Assembly: GCA_934476315.1 (NCBI GenBank)
Contig: CAKSNQ010000001.1
Location: 1 to 64,000, forward strand
DNA length: 64,000 bases
DNA from: an uncultured Eubacteriales bacterium
GTDB lineage: Bacteria; Bacillota; Clostridia; Oscillospirales; CAG-272
Direction of reading: 5' to 3'
Shown in pieces: positions 41,517-49,525 of this stretch. The notes beneath the pieces are model-generated. The model had not been told where the DNA came from. It did no database searches and saw nothing but the letters and a program-made list of their open reading frames with translations. The stretch's first letter is position 1, and each line of letters starts with the position of its first letter. The translations under genes and the position numbers were made by a program.

Positions 41517-43274
41517 ATGAAAGAAATCAAATCAATGATTGCGGGCAGAATCCTCGACGGAATCGCGGCGGTTTGCCCGGATAACGTTCCGGACGCGGCA
41601 ACCGTAGAGGGATGGTTGGAATACCCGCCCGACCCTGCCATGGGAGACATCGCCTTCCCGTGCTTCCGCCTGAGCAAGACCATGCACCGCGCGCCGGTGC
41701 AGATCGCGCAGCTTCTGTCCGAGGGGCTGAATGACGGGAGCTGTGCGTGCATTGCCCGCGCGGAAAACGTCAACGGCTATCTGAATATTCGCCTGTCCGA
41801 CGCGTACCTCCTCTCCCATGTCCTCGGTGAGATCGAGCAGAAGGGGGAGAAGTACGGAGCTCCCGACCTCGGACGCGGCAAAACGGTGGTGCTGGACTAT
41901 TCCTCCCCGAACGTCGCCAAGCCGTTCCATATCGGACACCTCGGCACGACGGTCATCGGACACTCGCTCAAAAAGCTCCATGAGTTTGCCGGCTATCATT
42001 GCATCGGCATCAACTACCTGGGTGACTGGGGAACGCAGTTCGGCAAGCTGATCGTGGCGTATCGCCTCTGGGGAAGCCGCGAAATGGTGGAAGAGGGCGG
42101 CATCGACAAGTTGGTCGAGCTTTATGTCCGCATCAACAACGCGATCTCCGGCGACGAGGTAAAGGGGATTGCGCCGGACCCCGCGCTGGCGGAGCGCGCA
42201 CGGGAGGAATTTCATAAGCTGGAGACGGGCGACGAGGAAAATCTGGAGCTGTGGCGCTGGTTTGTCAAAATCAGCCTTACCGAATACGAGAAAACCTACC
42301 GCCAGCTCGGTATCACGTTCGATTCCTATAAGGGCGAGAGCTTCTATACCGATAAAATGCCCGCGCAGGTGCAAAAGCTCCGGGATATGGGACTGCTCAA
42401 GATCAGCGACGGCGCGAGCATCGTCGATCTGGAGCCGTACGGTATGCCGCCGTGCCTGATTCTCAAGCGGGATGGCTCAACGTTGTACCCCACGCGGGAC
42501 ATCGCGGCGGCGGTCTACCGCAAGGAGCACTATCATTTCGATAAGGCAATCTATGTGACCAGCGCGGCGCAGAGCCTGCACTTCGCGCAGTGGTTTAAGG
42601 TCGTTGAGCTGATGGGCTATGACTGGTACGATGAGCTGGTGCACGTTCCGTACGGAACGGTTAGTCTCAACGGCGCTAAGCTGGCAACGCGTACAGGCAA
42701 CGTCGTCCTGCTTCGCGACCTGTTCGGGGCGGCGATCGAAAAAGTCCGCGCCATCATGCGGGAAAAGAACCCCGACCTGCCCAACATGGACGAGGCAGCG
42801 GAAGCGGTCGGCGTCGGAGCGGTTGTGTTCTACTACCTGAGCAATAACCGCCTCAAGGACATCAACTTTGTCATGGAGGACGCGCTCAGCTACGACGGCA
42901 ATACCGGTCCCTACGTCCAGTACACCTACGCGCGGACATGCTCTTTACTCCGTCGTGCGGGCGATGAGGCGGGCACAACCGCCACGGCGTCGGACGGAAA
43001 GGACTGCATGCCGCAGGAGTCCGCGCTCCTCAAAACGCTTTGCCGCTTCGGAGAGTGCGTGGAGTCCGCTCTGCGTAACTACGAGCCGAGCGAGGTGACA
43101 CGGTATATCCTGGATGTGGCAACGGCGTTCAACCGCTTCTACCACGATTGCCCGATCCTCTCGGCGGAGGACGCCGACGTGCGTGCAAGACGCATCCGGC
43201 TGACCGCGGCGACGAGGACGGTTCTCGGAAACGCCTTTGACCTGATCTGCCTGAGAAAGATCGAACAAATCTGA
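41517..43274 (+). CDS. argS: Arginyl-tRNA synthetase
   Basis: It charges tRNA-Arg and is essential for translation. The class-I HIGH signature is KPFHIGHLGTT near residue 138, and the KMSKS-equivalent loop is GAKLATRTGNVVLLRDL, typical of bacterial ArgRS lacking a perfect KMSKS. The N-terminal add-1 domain and the C-terminal anticodon-binding domain (GPYVQYTYARTCSLLRRAG) are present. The 585 residues are full length. AAAGG lies before the ATG. It has its own promoter and precedes yebC by 31 bp. Confidence 0.97.
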   Translation: MKEIKSMIAGRILDGIAAVCPDNVPDAATVEGWLEYPPDPAMGDIAFPCFRLSKTMHRAPVQIAQLLSEGLNDGSCACIARAENVNGYLNIRLSDAYLLSHVLGEIEQKGEKYGAPDLGRGKTVVLDYSSPNVAKPFHIGHLGTTVIGHSLKKLHEFAGYHCIGINYLGDWGTQFGKLIVAYRLWGSREMVEEGGIDKLVELYVRINNAISGDEVKGIAPDPALAERAREEFHKLETGDEENLELWRWFVKISLTEYEKTYRQLGITFDSYKGESFYTDKMPAQVQKLRDMGLLKISDGASIVDLEPYGMPPCLILKRDGSTLYPTRDIAAAVYRKEHYHFDKAIYVTSAAQSLHFAQWFKVVELMGYDWYDELVHVPYGTVSLNGAKLATRTGNVVLLRDLFGAAIEKVRAIMREKNPDLPNMDEAAEAVGVGAVVFYYLSNNRLKDINFVMEDALSYDGNTGPYVQYTYARTCSLLRRAGDEAGTTATASDGKDCMPQESALLKTLCRFGECVESALRNYEPSEVTRYILDVATAFNRFYHDCPILSAEDADVRARRIRLTAATRTVLGNAFDLICLRKIEQI

Positions 43275-43305
43275 TAATAAATTGTTGATATAGAGAGGTA
43301 AGAGT

Positions 43306-44040
43306 ATGTCCGGACATAGCAAATGGGCGAATATCAAGCACAAAAAGGAGAAAACCGACGCGCAAAAGGCGAAGATTTTCACCAAGATCGGAAAAGAGAT
43401 CACACTGGCAGTCAAATCGGGCGGCGGCGACCCCAACGTCAACTCCAAGCTGCGCGACCTGATCGCCAAAGCCAAATCGAATAACGTCCCCAACGATAAT
43501 ATCGAGCGTTGCATCAAGAAGGCGCAGGGCATGCAGGACGTCAACTTCGAGGAGGTCGTCTATGAGGGCTACGGTCCGGCAGGCGTCGCCGTTATGGTGG
43601 AAGCAACGACCGATAACCGGAACCGCACCGCGGGCGACGTCCGTCACTACTTTGACAAATTCGGCGGCAACATGGGGCAGACGGGATGTGTCGGCTATAT
43701 GTTCGAGCCGAAGGGACAGATTATCATCGAGGACGAGGACGGCGAGATCGACGAGGATAAGCTGATGGAAACCGCACTGGAAGCAGGCGCGGAGGATTTT
43801 GCCGGCGAGGACGGCGTGTATGAGATCACGACCGAGCCGGACGACGTCTATGCCATCAAGGACGCGTTGGAAGCGGCGGGATATACCATTTCCTCCGCAG
43901 AGCAGACCAAGCTGCCAACTACCTACGTGACGCTGGAGAACGAGGACGACATCAAGCACATGGGACTGCTTCTGGAGTTCCTCGAGGATAACGACGACGT
44001 CATCAACGTTTATCATAACTGGGAAAACCAGGAGGATTGA
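43306..44040 (+). CDS. yebC: YebC/PmpR family protein
   Basis: A conserved protein described as a transcription regulator and, in some studies, a translation factor for difficult peptide motifs. The N-terminus MSGHSKWANIKHKKEKTDAQ is diagnostic. Further blocks are DNIERCIKKAQG, YEGYGPAGVAVMVEATTDNR and GVYEITTEPDD. The 244 residues are usual. AGAGGTAAGAG precedes the ATG. It is probably co-transcribed with argS. Confidence 0.95.
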   Translation: MSGHSKWANIKHKKEKTDAQKAKIFTKIGKEITLAVKSGGGDPNVNSKLRDLIAKAKSNNVPNDNIERCIKKAQGMQDVNFEEVVYEGYGPAGVAVMVEATTDNRNRTAGDVRHYFDKFGGNMGQTGCVGYMFEPKGQIIIEDEDGEIDEDKLMETALEAGAEDFAGEDGVYEITTEPDDVYAIKDALEAAGYTISSAEQTKLPTTYVTLENEDDIKHMGLLLEFLEDNDDVINVYHNWENQED

Positions 44041-44097
44041 GCCTGCGATACCGCAGACGGGTCCGAACCGCCATAGGATGAAACTGGAGGGGAGAGC

Positions 44098-45243
44098 ATG
44101 AAGAACTTTGAGGTCAAAACCAAGATCACGTTCGGGGAAAACGCCCTCGCGCGGCTGGAAACGCTGGGTGCTTGCCGCGTGATGATCGTCGCGGACCCGT
44201 TCGTTGTCAACGGTGGGTTGATTTCTTATATTACCGCGCCACTGGATCGCGCGGGAGCGACGCACGTTATCTTCGATGACGTCGTGCCCGACCCGCCGAT
44301 CGACAAAATTATCGCGGGCGTCCGTCGCCTGCTGGACTTCCGTCCCGACGTCATCGTGGCTGTCGGCGGCGGTTCTGCCATGGACCTGTCCAAGGGTGTC
44401 CGAAAGTTTGCCGCACAGATGGACGCGTCGCTCTCCCCCCGCCTGATCGCGATTCCCACGACGAGCGGCACGGGAAGTGAGGTGACGTCCTTTGCCGTCA
44501 TTACCGACCCGGAAAAGAACCGCAAATACCCACTGTGCTCGGAGGATATGCTTCCGGATGAAGCCATTCTCGACGAGGAGCTGGTCAAAAGCGTGCCCCC
44601 GTCCATTACCGCCGATACCGGGATGGACGTTATGACGCACGCGATCGAAGCGTACGTCAGCGTCCGGAACAATGAGTTTTCAGGGGCGCTCGCGGAGAAG
44701 AGCGTGGAGATCTGCGGGCAGTTTCTCCTGCGCTCCTACGCAAGCTGCGAGGACACCCACGCGCGGAGAAAAATGCATATCGCGTCCTGCCTTGCGGGGC
44801 TGGCGTTCAATTCCGCGTCGCTCGGTCTGACCCACGGGATGGCGCATCAGCTCGGCGCGAAATTCCACGTCCCGCACGGACGCGCCAACGCCATTCTCCT
44901 GCCGTATATCATCGAATATAACAGCCGTATCGACCTGTCGAGCCGTAGCCGGGAAAAGTATGACCCCTGCGTGCGGAAGTACTGCAATGTCGCCCGGATT
45001 CTCGGCGTCAGTAACCTCAATGAGGTGACAACCATCCATGCGCTGGTCGCCTACCTGCGCTTTATGTGCAGTGAGATGAATATTCCGGCGCGCGTGTCGG
45101 AGCTGGGAAGCATCAGCGAGGGCGAGTATATGGCGGCGGTCGAGGATATGGCGACCGCGGCGCTTGCCGACGCGACCACCGCGACCAATCCCCGCGTGCC
45201 GACACACGACGAGGTGGCGGCGCTGTTCCGTAAGATATGGTAA
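44098..45243 (+). CDS. Iron-containing alcohol dehydrogenase
   Basis: This is a group-III metal-dependent NAD(P)-linked oxidoreductase of PduQ/EutG type; the substrate cannot be told from sequence. The nucleotide site shows VIVAVGGGSAMDLSKGV and AIPTTSGTGSEVTSFAVIT. The metal ligands are in GMDVMTHAIEAYVS (Asp and His) and GMAHQLGAKFHVPHGRAN (two His). The 381 residues match the family. GGAGGGGAG precedes the ATG. No microcompartment or partner aldehyde dehydrogenase gene is nearby, so it is probably a fermentative dehydrogenase. Repeat copy 5 follows. Confidence 0.92.
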   Translation: MKNFEVKTKITFGENALARLETLGACRVMIVADPFVVNGGLISYITAPLDRAGATHVIFDDVVPDPPIDKIIAGVRRLLDFRPDVIVAVGGGSAMDLSKGVRKFAAQMDASLSPRLIAIPTTSGTGSEVTSFAVITDPEKNRKYPLCSEDMLPDEAILDEELVKSVPPSITADTGMDVMTHAIEAYVSVRNNEFSGALAEKSVEICGQFLLRSYASCEDTHARRKMHIASCLAGLAFNSASLGLTHGMAHQLGAKFHVPHGRANAILLPYIIEYNSRIDLSSRSREKYDPCVRKYCNVARILGVSNLNEVTTIHALVAYLRFMCSEMNIPARVSELGSISEGEYMAAVEDMATAALADATTATNPRVPTHDEVAALFRKIW

Positions 45244-45417
45244 TCGCGCCCGGCGGACCGTCCCGCCCGACGTTCTATGCCTGGCATTCCATGCCTGGCA
45301 ACCGTCCTGCGCGGCGTTCCGTGCTCGACGCTTTGTGCGCGATGTTCTCTGTGCCCGGCGCTCGCCGACGTTGTATTTTCGTTGAAAATTTGTTTCCCGC
45401 GCGAAGCGGAATCAAAA
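45244..45417. other. Gap between the dehydrogenase gene and repeat copy 5
   Basis: No gene is supported. The stretch contains an imperfect local repeat (TGCCTGGCATTCCATGCCTGGCA around 45280-45300, given here only as a region) and GC-rich words. No terminator is evident before the repeat element. Confidence 0.45.
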
Positions 45418-45625
45418 GGGGATGTTAAAAAACTTGATGTTTTTAACATCCCCTCAAAAATGTCGGTCGGGATTCCGGCATTTTTGCGCGATCTTGGGCG
45501 TTTTTTTCTTGTATTCTTGACTTTTCCACCTTCTGGAGGGCAAAATGGCGGCACTGTGCCGCCGAGACCAACGTCGTCGGGGTTGTTAAAAAATTCAAAA
45601 CGAATTTTTTAACACCCCCCTTTTT
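45418..45625 (+). repeat. Dispersed intergenic element, copy 5
   Basis: The left hairpin is 45418-45453 (GGGGATGTTAAAAA with TTTTTAACATCCCC). The core has TGTCGGTCGGGATTCCGGCA, TTTTTGCGCGATCTTGGGCG and GAGACCAACGTCGTCG. The right hairpin is 45579-45620 (GTTGTTAAAAAATTC with GAATTTTTTAACACCCC), followed by T6. It lies 175 bp after the alcohol dehydrogenase, in the same direction. Confidence 0.87.
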
Positions 45626-45705
45626 TGCTGTTTTGTAAAACGCGCGAATAATGGGCGGGGAGAAGGGCATGCTATCCTCAAACGGAAAGAAAAGGAGTGA
45701 TTGCC

Positions 45706-46380
45706 ATGCAATTTGATCAAAAACGCCATGGTTCTTTCAATAAAAAACGACTGCCGCTCACCTTTTTTGTGGGCATAGCGCTCGTCTGCGCGCTGTGCCT
45801 CAGCGCTTCGGCAACGGATTTGTCCCACGTGGAGCAGGTGCGCATCAACGGACGCGGCTCGATCGAGGTCGCCGCGGAAAATCTGACGATCAGCTTCACC
45901 GTGGAGACCTCCGCGCGCAGGGAACAGGATGCTCGGGAGAAAAATAACGCCGTGATGGACGACATCCGCGCGAAGCTGGAGGCGGGAGACGAATTGTGTG
46001 AGGATATGCTGTATACGCGGGAAGAGGCGGAGGACGGTCGGACGGTCGTCGTGCGGGACGTGCGCCTGATGACAACACACGTCGGGGAGAGCGCCCGCAT
46101 CCGCAAACAGCTTCTTGCGGCGGGCGCGGACAGCATTTACGGCATTTCTTACGGCGTGCTGTCCCCGGAGCGCTTCTCCGCGCAGGCAATGCAGGAGGCG
46201 CTCAAGGACGCGCAGGGACAAGCGGACGCGCTGGAGACCGGCAGAACTCTCGTGATGACCGAGGTGGAAAATTTCGGTTGCTACACCGCCTATGACCGCC
46301 CGGTCGGTGCGTGCGAAAATGACGCGCCTGTTGTCCGCATCGAATGTAACGTTTCGGCGCTGTTCCGCACAGTGAACTGA
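45706..46380 (+). CDS. Secreted SIMPL-domain (DUF541) protein
   Basis: The function is unknown. SIMPL proteins form ring- or cage-like assemblies outside the cytoplasm. An N-terminal signal sequence (LTFFVGIALVCALCLSASA) is followed by the domain: VEQVRINGRGSIEVAAENLTI, TVETSARREQDAREKN, YGISYGVLSPERFSAQAMQEALKDA. The product has 224 residues, normal for the family. The start at 45706 has AAGGAGTG 9 nt upstream; the GTG at 45697 overlaps that site. It stands alone between repeat copy 5 and the flippase gene. Confidence 0.85.
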   Translation: MQFDQKRHGSFNKKRLPLTFFVGIALVCALCLSASATDLSHVEQVRINGRGSIEVAAENLTISFTVETSARREQDAREKNNAVMDDIRAKLEAGDELCEDMLYTREEAEDGRTVVVRDVRLMTTHVGESARIRKQLLAAGADSIYGISYGVLSPERFSAQAMQEALKDAQGQADALETGRTLVMTEVENFGCYTAYDRPVGACENDAPVVRIECNVSALFRTVN

Positions 46381-46627
46381 CCGATCGCCGCCGACCAAAG
46401 ACCGTCCGGCGATCACCGATAATCGAAAGGCGACAACCGATCGACGACAGACGGTAGCGGGTCGCCGACAGTCGGCAGCCGAATCAACGACGCGGCATCC
46501 GGTGTAACCTCGATGAAAAATTCTTCCCTTGATCCTGAAAAAAGACTTTTCATTTTGAGAAAAATGTGCTATACTGTCTCCGTGCACGGAAAATACCGTG
46601 CGAGTAAACGAGAGGCGGTGATGACAC
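46381..46627. other. Spacer of about 250 bp with degenerate CCGA/CGAC words
   Basis: Bases 46381-46510 are rich in CCGAT, CGACAA and GCCGAC words in loose repetition. No gene is visible. A weak -10 TATACT (46570-46575) with a poor -35 TTTTCA may drive the flippase gene. Confidence 0.4.
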
Positions 46628-48151
46628 ATGGCAATGACAACGGACGAGGGCGGTTCCGCCGCGCGCCGGAAGCAACGGTTCCGTATGGGACTGCTCATGC
46701 GGAACACCGCGGCGCTGAGCATCGGGCGGATGCTGTCCAAGCTGATGGTGTTCTTCATGGTCCGCGTTTACACCTACGTTCTGACGGACGCCGAATACGG
46801 AACGGCAGACCTGGTCACGAGCCTGTGTAACCTTTTGATCCCGCTGGCATGCGGGGGATTGTCGAGCGGCTTTTTCCGCTTTGTTGCAGATGCCCGCGGT
46901 GTGCGCGATCGGACAGCGGTGTTCAGCAGCGGCGTTTGTATTCTCGGCGTGATGTCGGGAGTGTTCGTCGCTGTTGCACCGCTCCTACATCTGACGGATT
47001 ATTTCTCCGACTACGTTTTACTGATTGTCCTGTATGTGTTGTCGGCAAACCTGCACTACCTCTGCTCGGAATTTGTGCGCGGGGAGGGAAACTACATCCT
47101 GTTCGCCGTGCAGGGACTTGTCAATACCGCCCTGAATATCGGTCTGACGCTGGTGTTTTTGTTCCCGCTCTCCATGAAAGTGTCCGGCTACATCCTTGGG
47201 ATTCTGGGCGCGGATCTCTTGACCTCTGCTTTTCTGATCGTTGCCTGCCGCCTGTGGCGTCGCTTCCGCGTCAGCGCCGTCTCCCGTACACTGATGCGCG
47301 ATATGCTGGCGTTCTGCCTGCCGCTCATTCCCGCGACGCTTTGCTGGTGGGTGACAAATGTCTCCGACCGTTATATGGTTTCCTATTTCTGCGGCGAGGG
47401 CGCAAACGGACTGTACGCCGCGGCATATAAAATTCCGAATCTTTTGACCATCTGTTGCGGCATTTTTATCGAGGCGTGGCAGTTTTCCGCCGTCATGGAA
47501 AACCGGACCGTCCGCGTGCAGGAGACGCCGGAGCAACGGGCGGCGCGCAAAAAGTCGGTTGCAAGTTTTTTTACGGGCGTCCTGCGCGGCTACGTCGGAT
47601 TCCTTAGTTTGGTGTGCGGGGGCATGATTCTTCTGTCCCGTGTCTTTGCGGGAATCCTGTTTGACCCGTCCTTTGCCGGGGCGTGGGTCTATATCCCGAC
47701 GCTTTTGCTTGCCACGGCGTTTTCCGCACTGTCCAACTTCTGCAATTCGGTCTATACCGTGGAAAAACGGAGCATGCCCTCGCTTCTGACAGCGACCCTG
47801 GGCGCGGTGACAAATGTCATTCTGAACTTTTTGCTGATTCCGCGCTACGCGGCACTCGGCGCCGCAATCGCTACCATGCTCTCCTACTTGCTGATGTTTG
47901 CCGTCCGCCTCTTCTCCGCAAAACGCTATATTCGTTTCCGCCCGCCGTACCTGCGGATTTTCCTGAACCTCCTGCTTCTGCTGGTAATGACCGTGGCGGT
48001 TACGGCACAGTGGCGCGGCTGGGTCTGGATTGGCATCGGAATTGTCCTGTGCCTGGCGGGGCTCAACCTGCCGTCGCTGATCCGGGACGTTTTGCCTGCC
48101 TTTCTTTCACGTCGGCGCGGGGAAAAACGTCCGGGGACTGAAAAAATGTGA
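46628..48151 (+). CDS. Polysaccharide flippase, Wzx/MurJ-like (MOP superfamily)
   Basis: This membrane protein with about 12-14 segments probably exports lipid-linked oligosaccharides. Family features are MRNTAALSIGRMLSKLMVFFMV at the N-terminus, AEYGTADLVTSLCNLL, the FCLPLIPATLCWWVTNVSDRYM block and LNFLLIPRYAALGAAIATMLSY. The 507 residues fit Wzx-type transporters. No glycosyltransferase genes adjoin it, so it may serve a polymer encoded elsewhere. GAGGCGGTG precedes the ATG at 46628. Confidence 0.87.
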   Translation: MAMTTDEGGSAARRKQRFRMGLLMRNTAALSIGRMLSKLMVFFMVRVYTYVLTDAEYGTADLVTSLCNLLIPLACGGLSSGFFRFVADARGVRDRTAVFSSGVCILGVMSGVFVAVAPLLHLTDYFSDYVLLIVLYVLSANLHYLCSEFVRGEGNYILFAVQGLVNTALNIGLTLVFLFPLSMKVSGYILGILGADLLTSAFLIVACRLWRRFRVSAVSRTLMRDMLAFCLPLIPATLCWWVTNVSDRYMVSYFCGEGANGLYAAAYKIPNLLTICCGIFIEAWQFSAVMENRTVRVQETPEQRAARKKSVASFFTGVLRGYVGFLSLVCGGMILLSRVFAGILFDPSFAGAWVYIPTLLLATAFSALSNFCNSVYTVEKRSMPSLLTATLGAVTNVILNFLLIPRYAALGAAIATMLSYLLMFAVRLFSAKRYIRFRPPYLRIFLNLLLLLVMTVAVTAQWRGWVWIGIGIVLCLAGLNLPSLIRDVLPAFLSRRRGEKRPGTEKM

Positions 48152-48180
48152 AATCATCGCAAAAATATTGAAAAACCCCC

Positions 48181-48209
48181 TTGCATTTTGTATTTTGTTG
48201 TGATATAAT
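48181..48209 (+). promoter_or_regulatory. Promoter of rplS
   Basis: TTGCAT (48181-48186), 17 bp, TATAAT (48204-48209). The leader of about 90 nt (48215-48303) could hold an L19-leader-type structure; I could not confirm a fold. Confidence 0.7.
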
Positions 48210-48303
48210 AATCGTACTTTGCGTGTGGCGCATGCCATGGGCGGGAAAGGGTGGTCCAATGCGGCTCGGTACGAACACCCGGATATTATGAGGAGGACTT
48301 ATC

Positions 48304-48645
48304 ATGGACTTGATTAAGGCTTTTACGGAAGAGCAGATGAAGAAGGAGGTACCGCAGTTCAACGTTGGCGACACCGTTCGTGTGTACAACAAGATCGTTG
48401 AGGGTACCCGTGAGAGAATTCAGTTGTTCGAGGGAACGGTCATCGCAAAGAACGGTGGCGGTATCGGCGAGACCTTCACGGTCAGACGCATTTCGTACGG
48501 CTGCGGCGTGGAAAAGATTTTCCCGATTCATTCTCCCAGCGTTGACAAGGTGGAAGTAATCCGCAACGGTCGTGTCAGACGTGCAAAGTTGTACTATCTG
48601 CGCGGCAAGGTCGGTAAGGATTCCAAGGTCAAGGAAAAGATCTGA
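48304..48645 (+). CDS. rplS: 50S ribosomal protein L19
   Basis: A structural protein at the interface of the ribosomal subunits. Motifs are FNVGDTVRVYNKIVEGTRER, QLFEGTVIAKNGGGIGETFT, VRRISYGCGVEKIFPIHSP and RRAKLYYLRGKVGK. The 113 residues are complete. GAGGAGG lies upstream. It is monocistronic here: own promoter, and two hairpins downstream. The common rpsP-rimM-trmD neighbours are not present. Confidence 0.97.
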   Translation: MDLIKAFTEEQMKKEVPQFNVGDTVRVYNKIVEGTRERIQLFEGTVIAKNGGGIGETFTVRRISYGCGVEKIFPIHSPSVDKVEVIRNGRVRRAKLYYLRGKVGKDSKVKEKI

Positions 48646-48665
48646 TTTTGCCCTGTGGCAAAAAG

Positions 48666-48703
48666 CGAGGGTGTCGCCTTTGGTGTGACGCCCTCGTTTT
48701 CCT
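48666..48703 (+). terminator. Terminator after rplS
   Basis: CGAGGGTGTC and GACGCCCTCG enclose an 11-nt loop and are followed by TTTTCCTTT. Confidence 0.85.
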
Positions 48704-48717
48704 TTCCGGGTTCAATG

Positions 48718-48754
48718 AAAAAAGCAATCGGAATTTATTCCGGTTGCTTTTTTT
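48718..48754. terminator. Second, bidirectional terminator between rplS and the tmRNA region
   Basis: AAAAGCAATCGGAAT and ATTCCGGTTGCTTTT form a stem with A and T runs on both sides. It can stop transcripts from rplS and from the minus-strand tmRNA. Confidence 0.8.
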
Positions 48755-49057
48755 GCGGGCTTGCCCGCCGATGGTTGCTCTGGGTCAAACCCGAATAATA
48801 CCATCGTGGGCTGGGCTGGGCGGAGGGCTTTCCACACCCGACTATGGGTGCGGGCTTGCCCGCTGGTGGTCGTTGGGACTTAAGACCGAACGTCGCCATC
48901 GTGGTATGAAGCTCGGCATGGCGCCGCACCCCATCGGTGATCGGGCGCGGGCTTGCCCGCTGGTGGTCGTTGGGACTTAAAACCGAACGTCGCCATCGTG
49001 GTATGAAGCTCGGCATAGCGCCGCACCCCATCGGTGATCGGGCGCGGGCTTGCCCGC
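48755..49057 (-). repeat. Tandem 95-97 bp repeat array next to the tmRNA 3' end
   Basis: The hairpin word GCGGGCTTGCCCGC occurs at 48755, 48850, 48947 and 49044, giving spacings of 95, 97 and 97 bp. The unit from 48850 and the one from 48947 are nearly identical; the first is diverged. Each of the last three hairpins abuts TGGTGG, which at 49058 is the complement of the tmRNA CCACCA end. The array therefore repeats the tmRNA 3' flank. No protein gene is supported here. Confidence 0.85.
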
Positions 49058-49450
49058 TGGTGGAGATGATGGGAATCGAACCCATGTCCGAAAACCCCTT
49101 GACATGACTTTCTCCGTAGGCAGTCTGTTATTTAGAATTCCCCGTCTGCGGCGCGAACAGACACGCTCCGCGTCAGGGTAGCCCTTTTATGCATGACCGA
49201 TACAAGAGCGAACTCTCGGTGCATGTTCACCACTACATGACGTTCAGTCTCCGGTCGTGGTCGTCCGGAGAGGAACGGGTGACCCGCAGGTCACAGCACC
49301 GCCGAATGACATCCCCGAAGGGAAGTCACTCAGGCAGCCATAGCAACAGTATTGTTGTCGTTTAATTTTTAAGGTTGAGCGGTTGTCGGGATCACTCAGC
49401 CCGCTACGCTTATCATGCCTCAGAATCCCCGTCGAAACCATTGCACCCCC
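49058..49450 (-). ncRNA. ssrA: Transfer-messenger RNA (tmRNA)
   Basis: tmRNA rescues stalled ribosomes and tags the nascent chain for degradation. On the minus strand the 5' end is GGGGGTGCAATGGTTTCGAC and the 3' end has the T-loop GGTTCGATTCCC and CATCTCCACCA. The ends pair as a 7-bp acceptor stem with two G-U pairs. The length is 393 nt. The tag frame at 49330-49365 reads NDNNTVAMAA and ends in TGA. The codon aligned with the usual resume alanine reads TTA. The encoded CCA lies at 49058-49060. A perfect promoter lies just upstream at 49471-49499, and a tandem repeat array adjoins the 3' end. Confidence 0.96.
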
Positions 49451-49470
49451 ACGGGAACCGTTGCGGGAAC

Positions 49471-49499
49471 ATTATAGCAGACAAGTGCGTGTTTGTCAA
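49471..49499 (-). promoter_or_regulatory. Consensus promoter of ssrA
   Basis: Minus strand: TTGACA (49494-49499), 17 bp, TATAAT (49471-49476). Both boxes are perfect, as expected for an abundant stable RNA. Confidence 0.9.
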
Positions 49500-49525
49500 G
49501 GCTTTTTTGACGACACCGCGGGGGA

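Noticed and set aside
48755..49057. CRISPR-like array at the 97-bp repeats
   Set aside because: The repeated block is as long as the period; there are no alternating unique spacers and no cas genes.
49058..49090. A tRNA gene suggested by GGTTCGATTCCC
   Set aside because: It is the tRNA-like end of tmRNA; the anticodon arm is replaced by the long mRNA-like domain.
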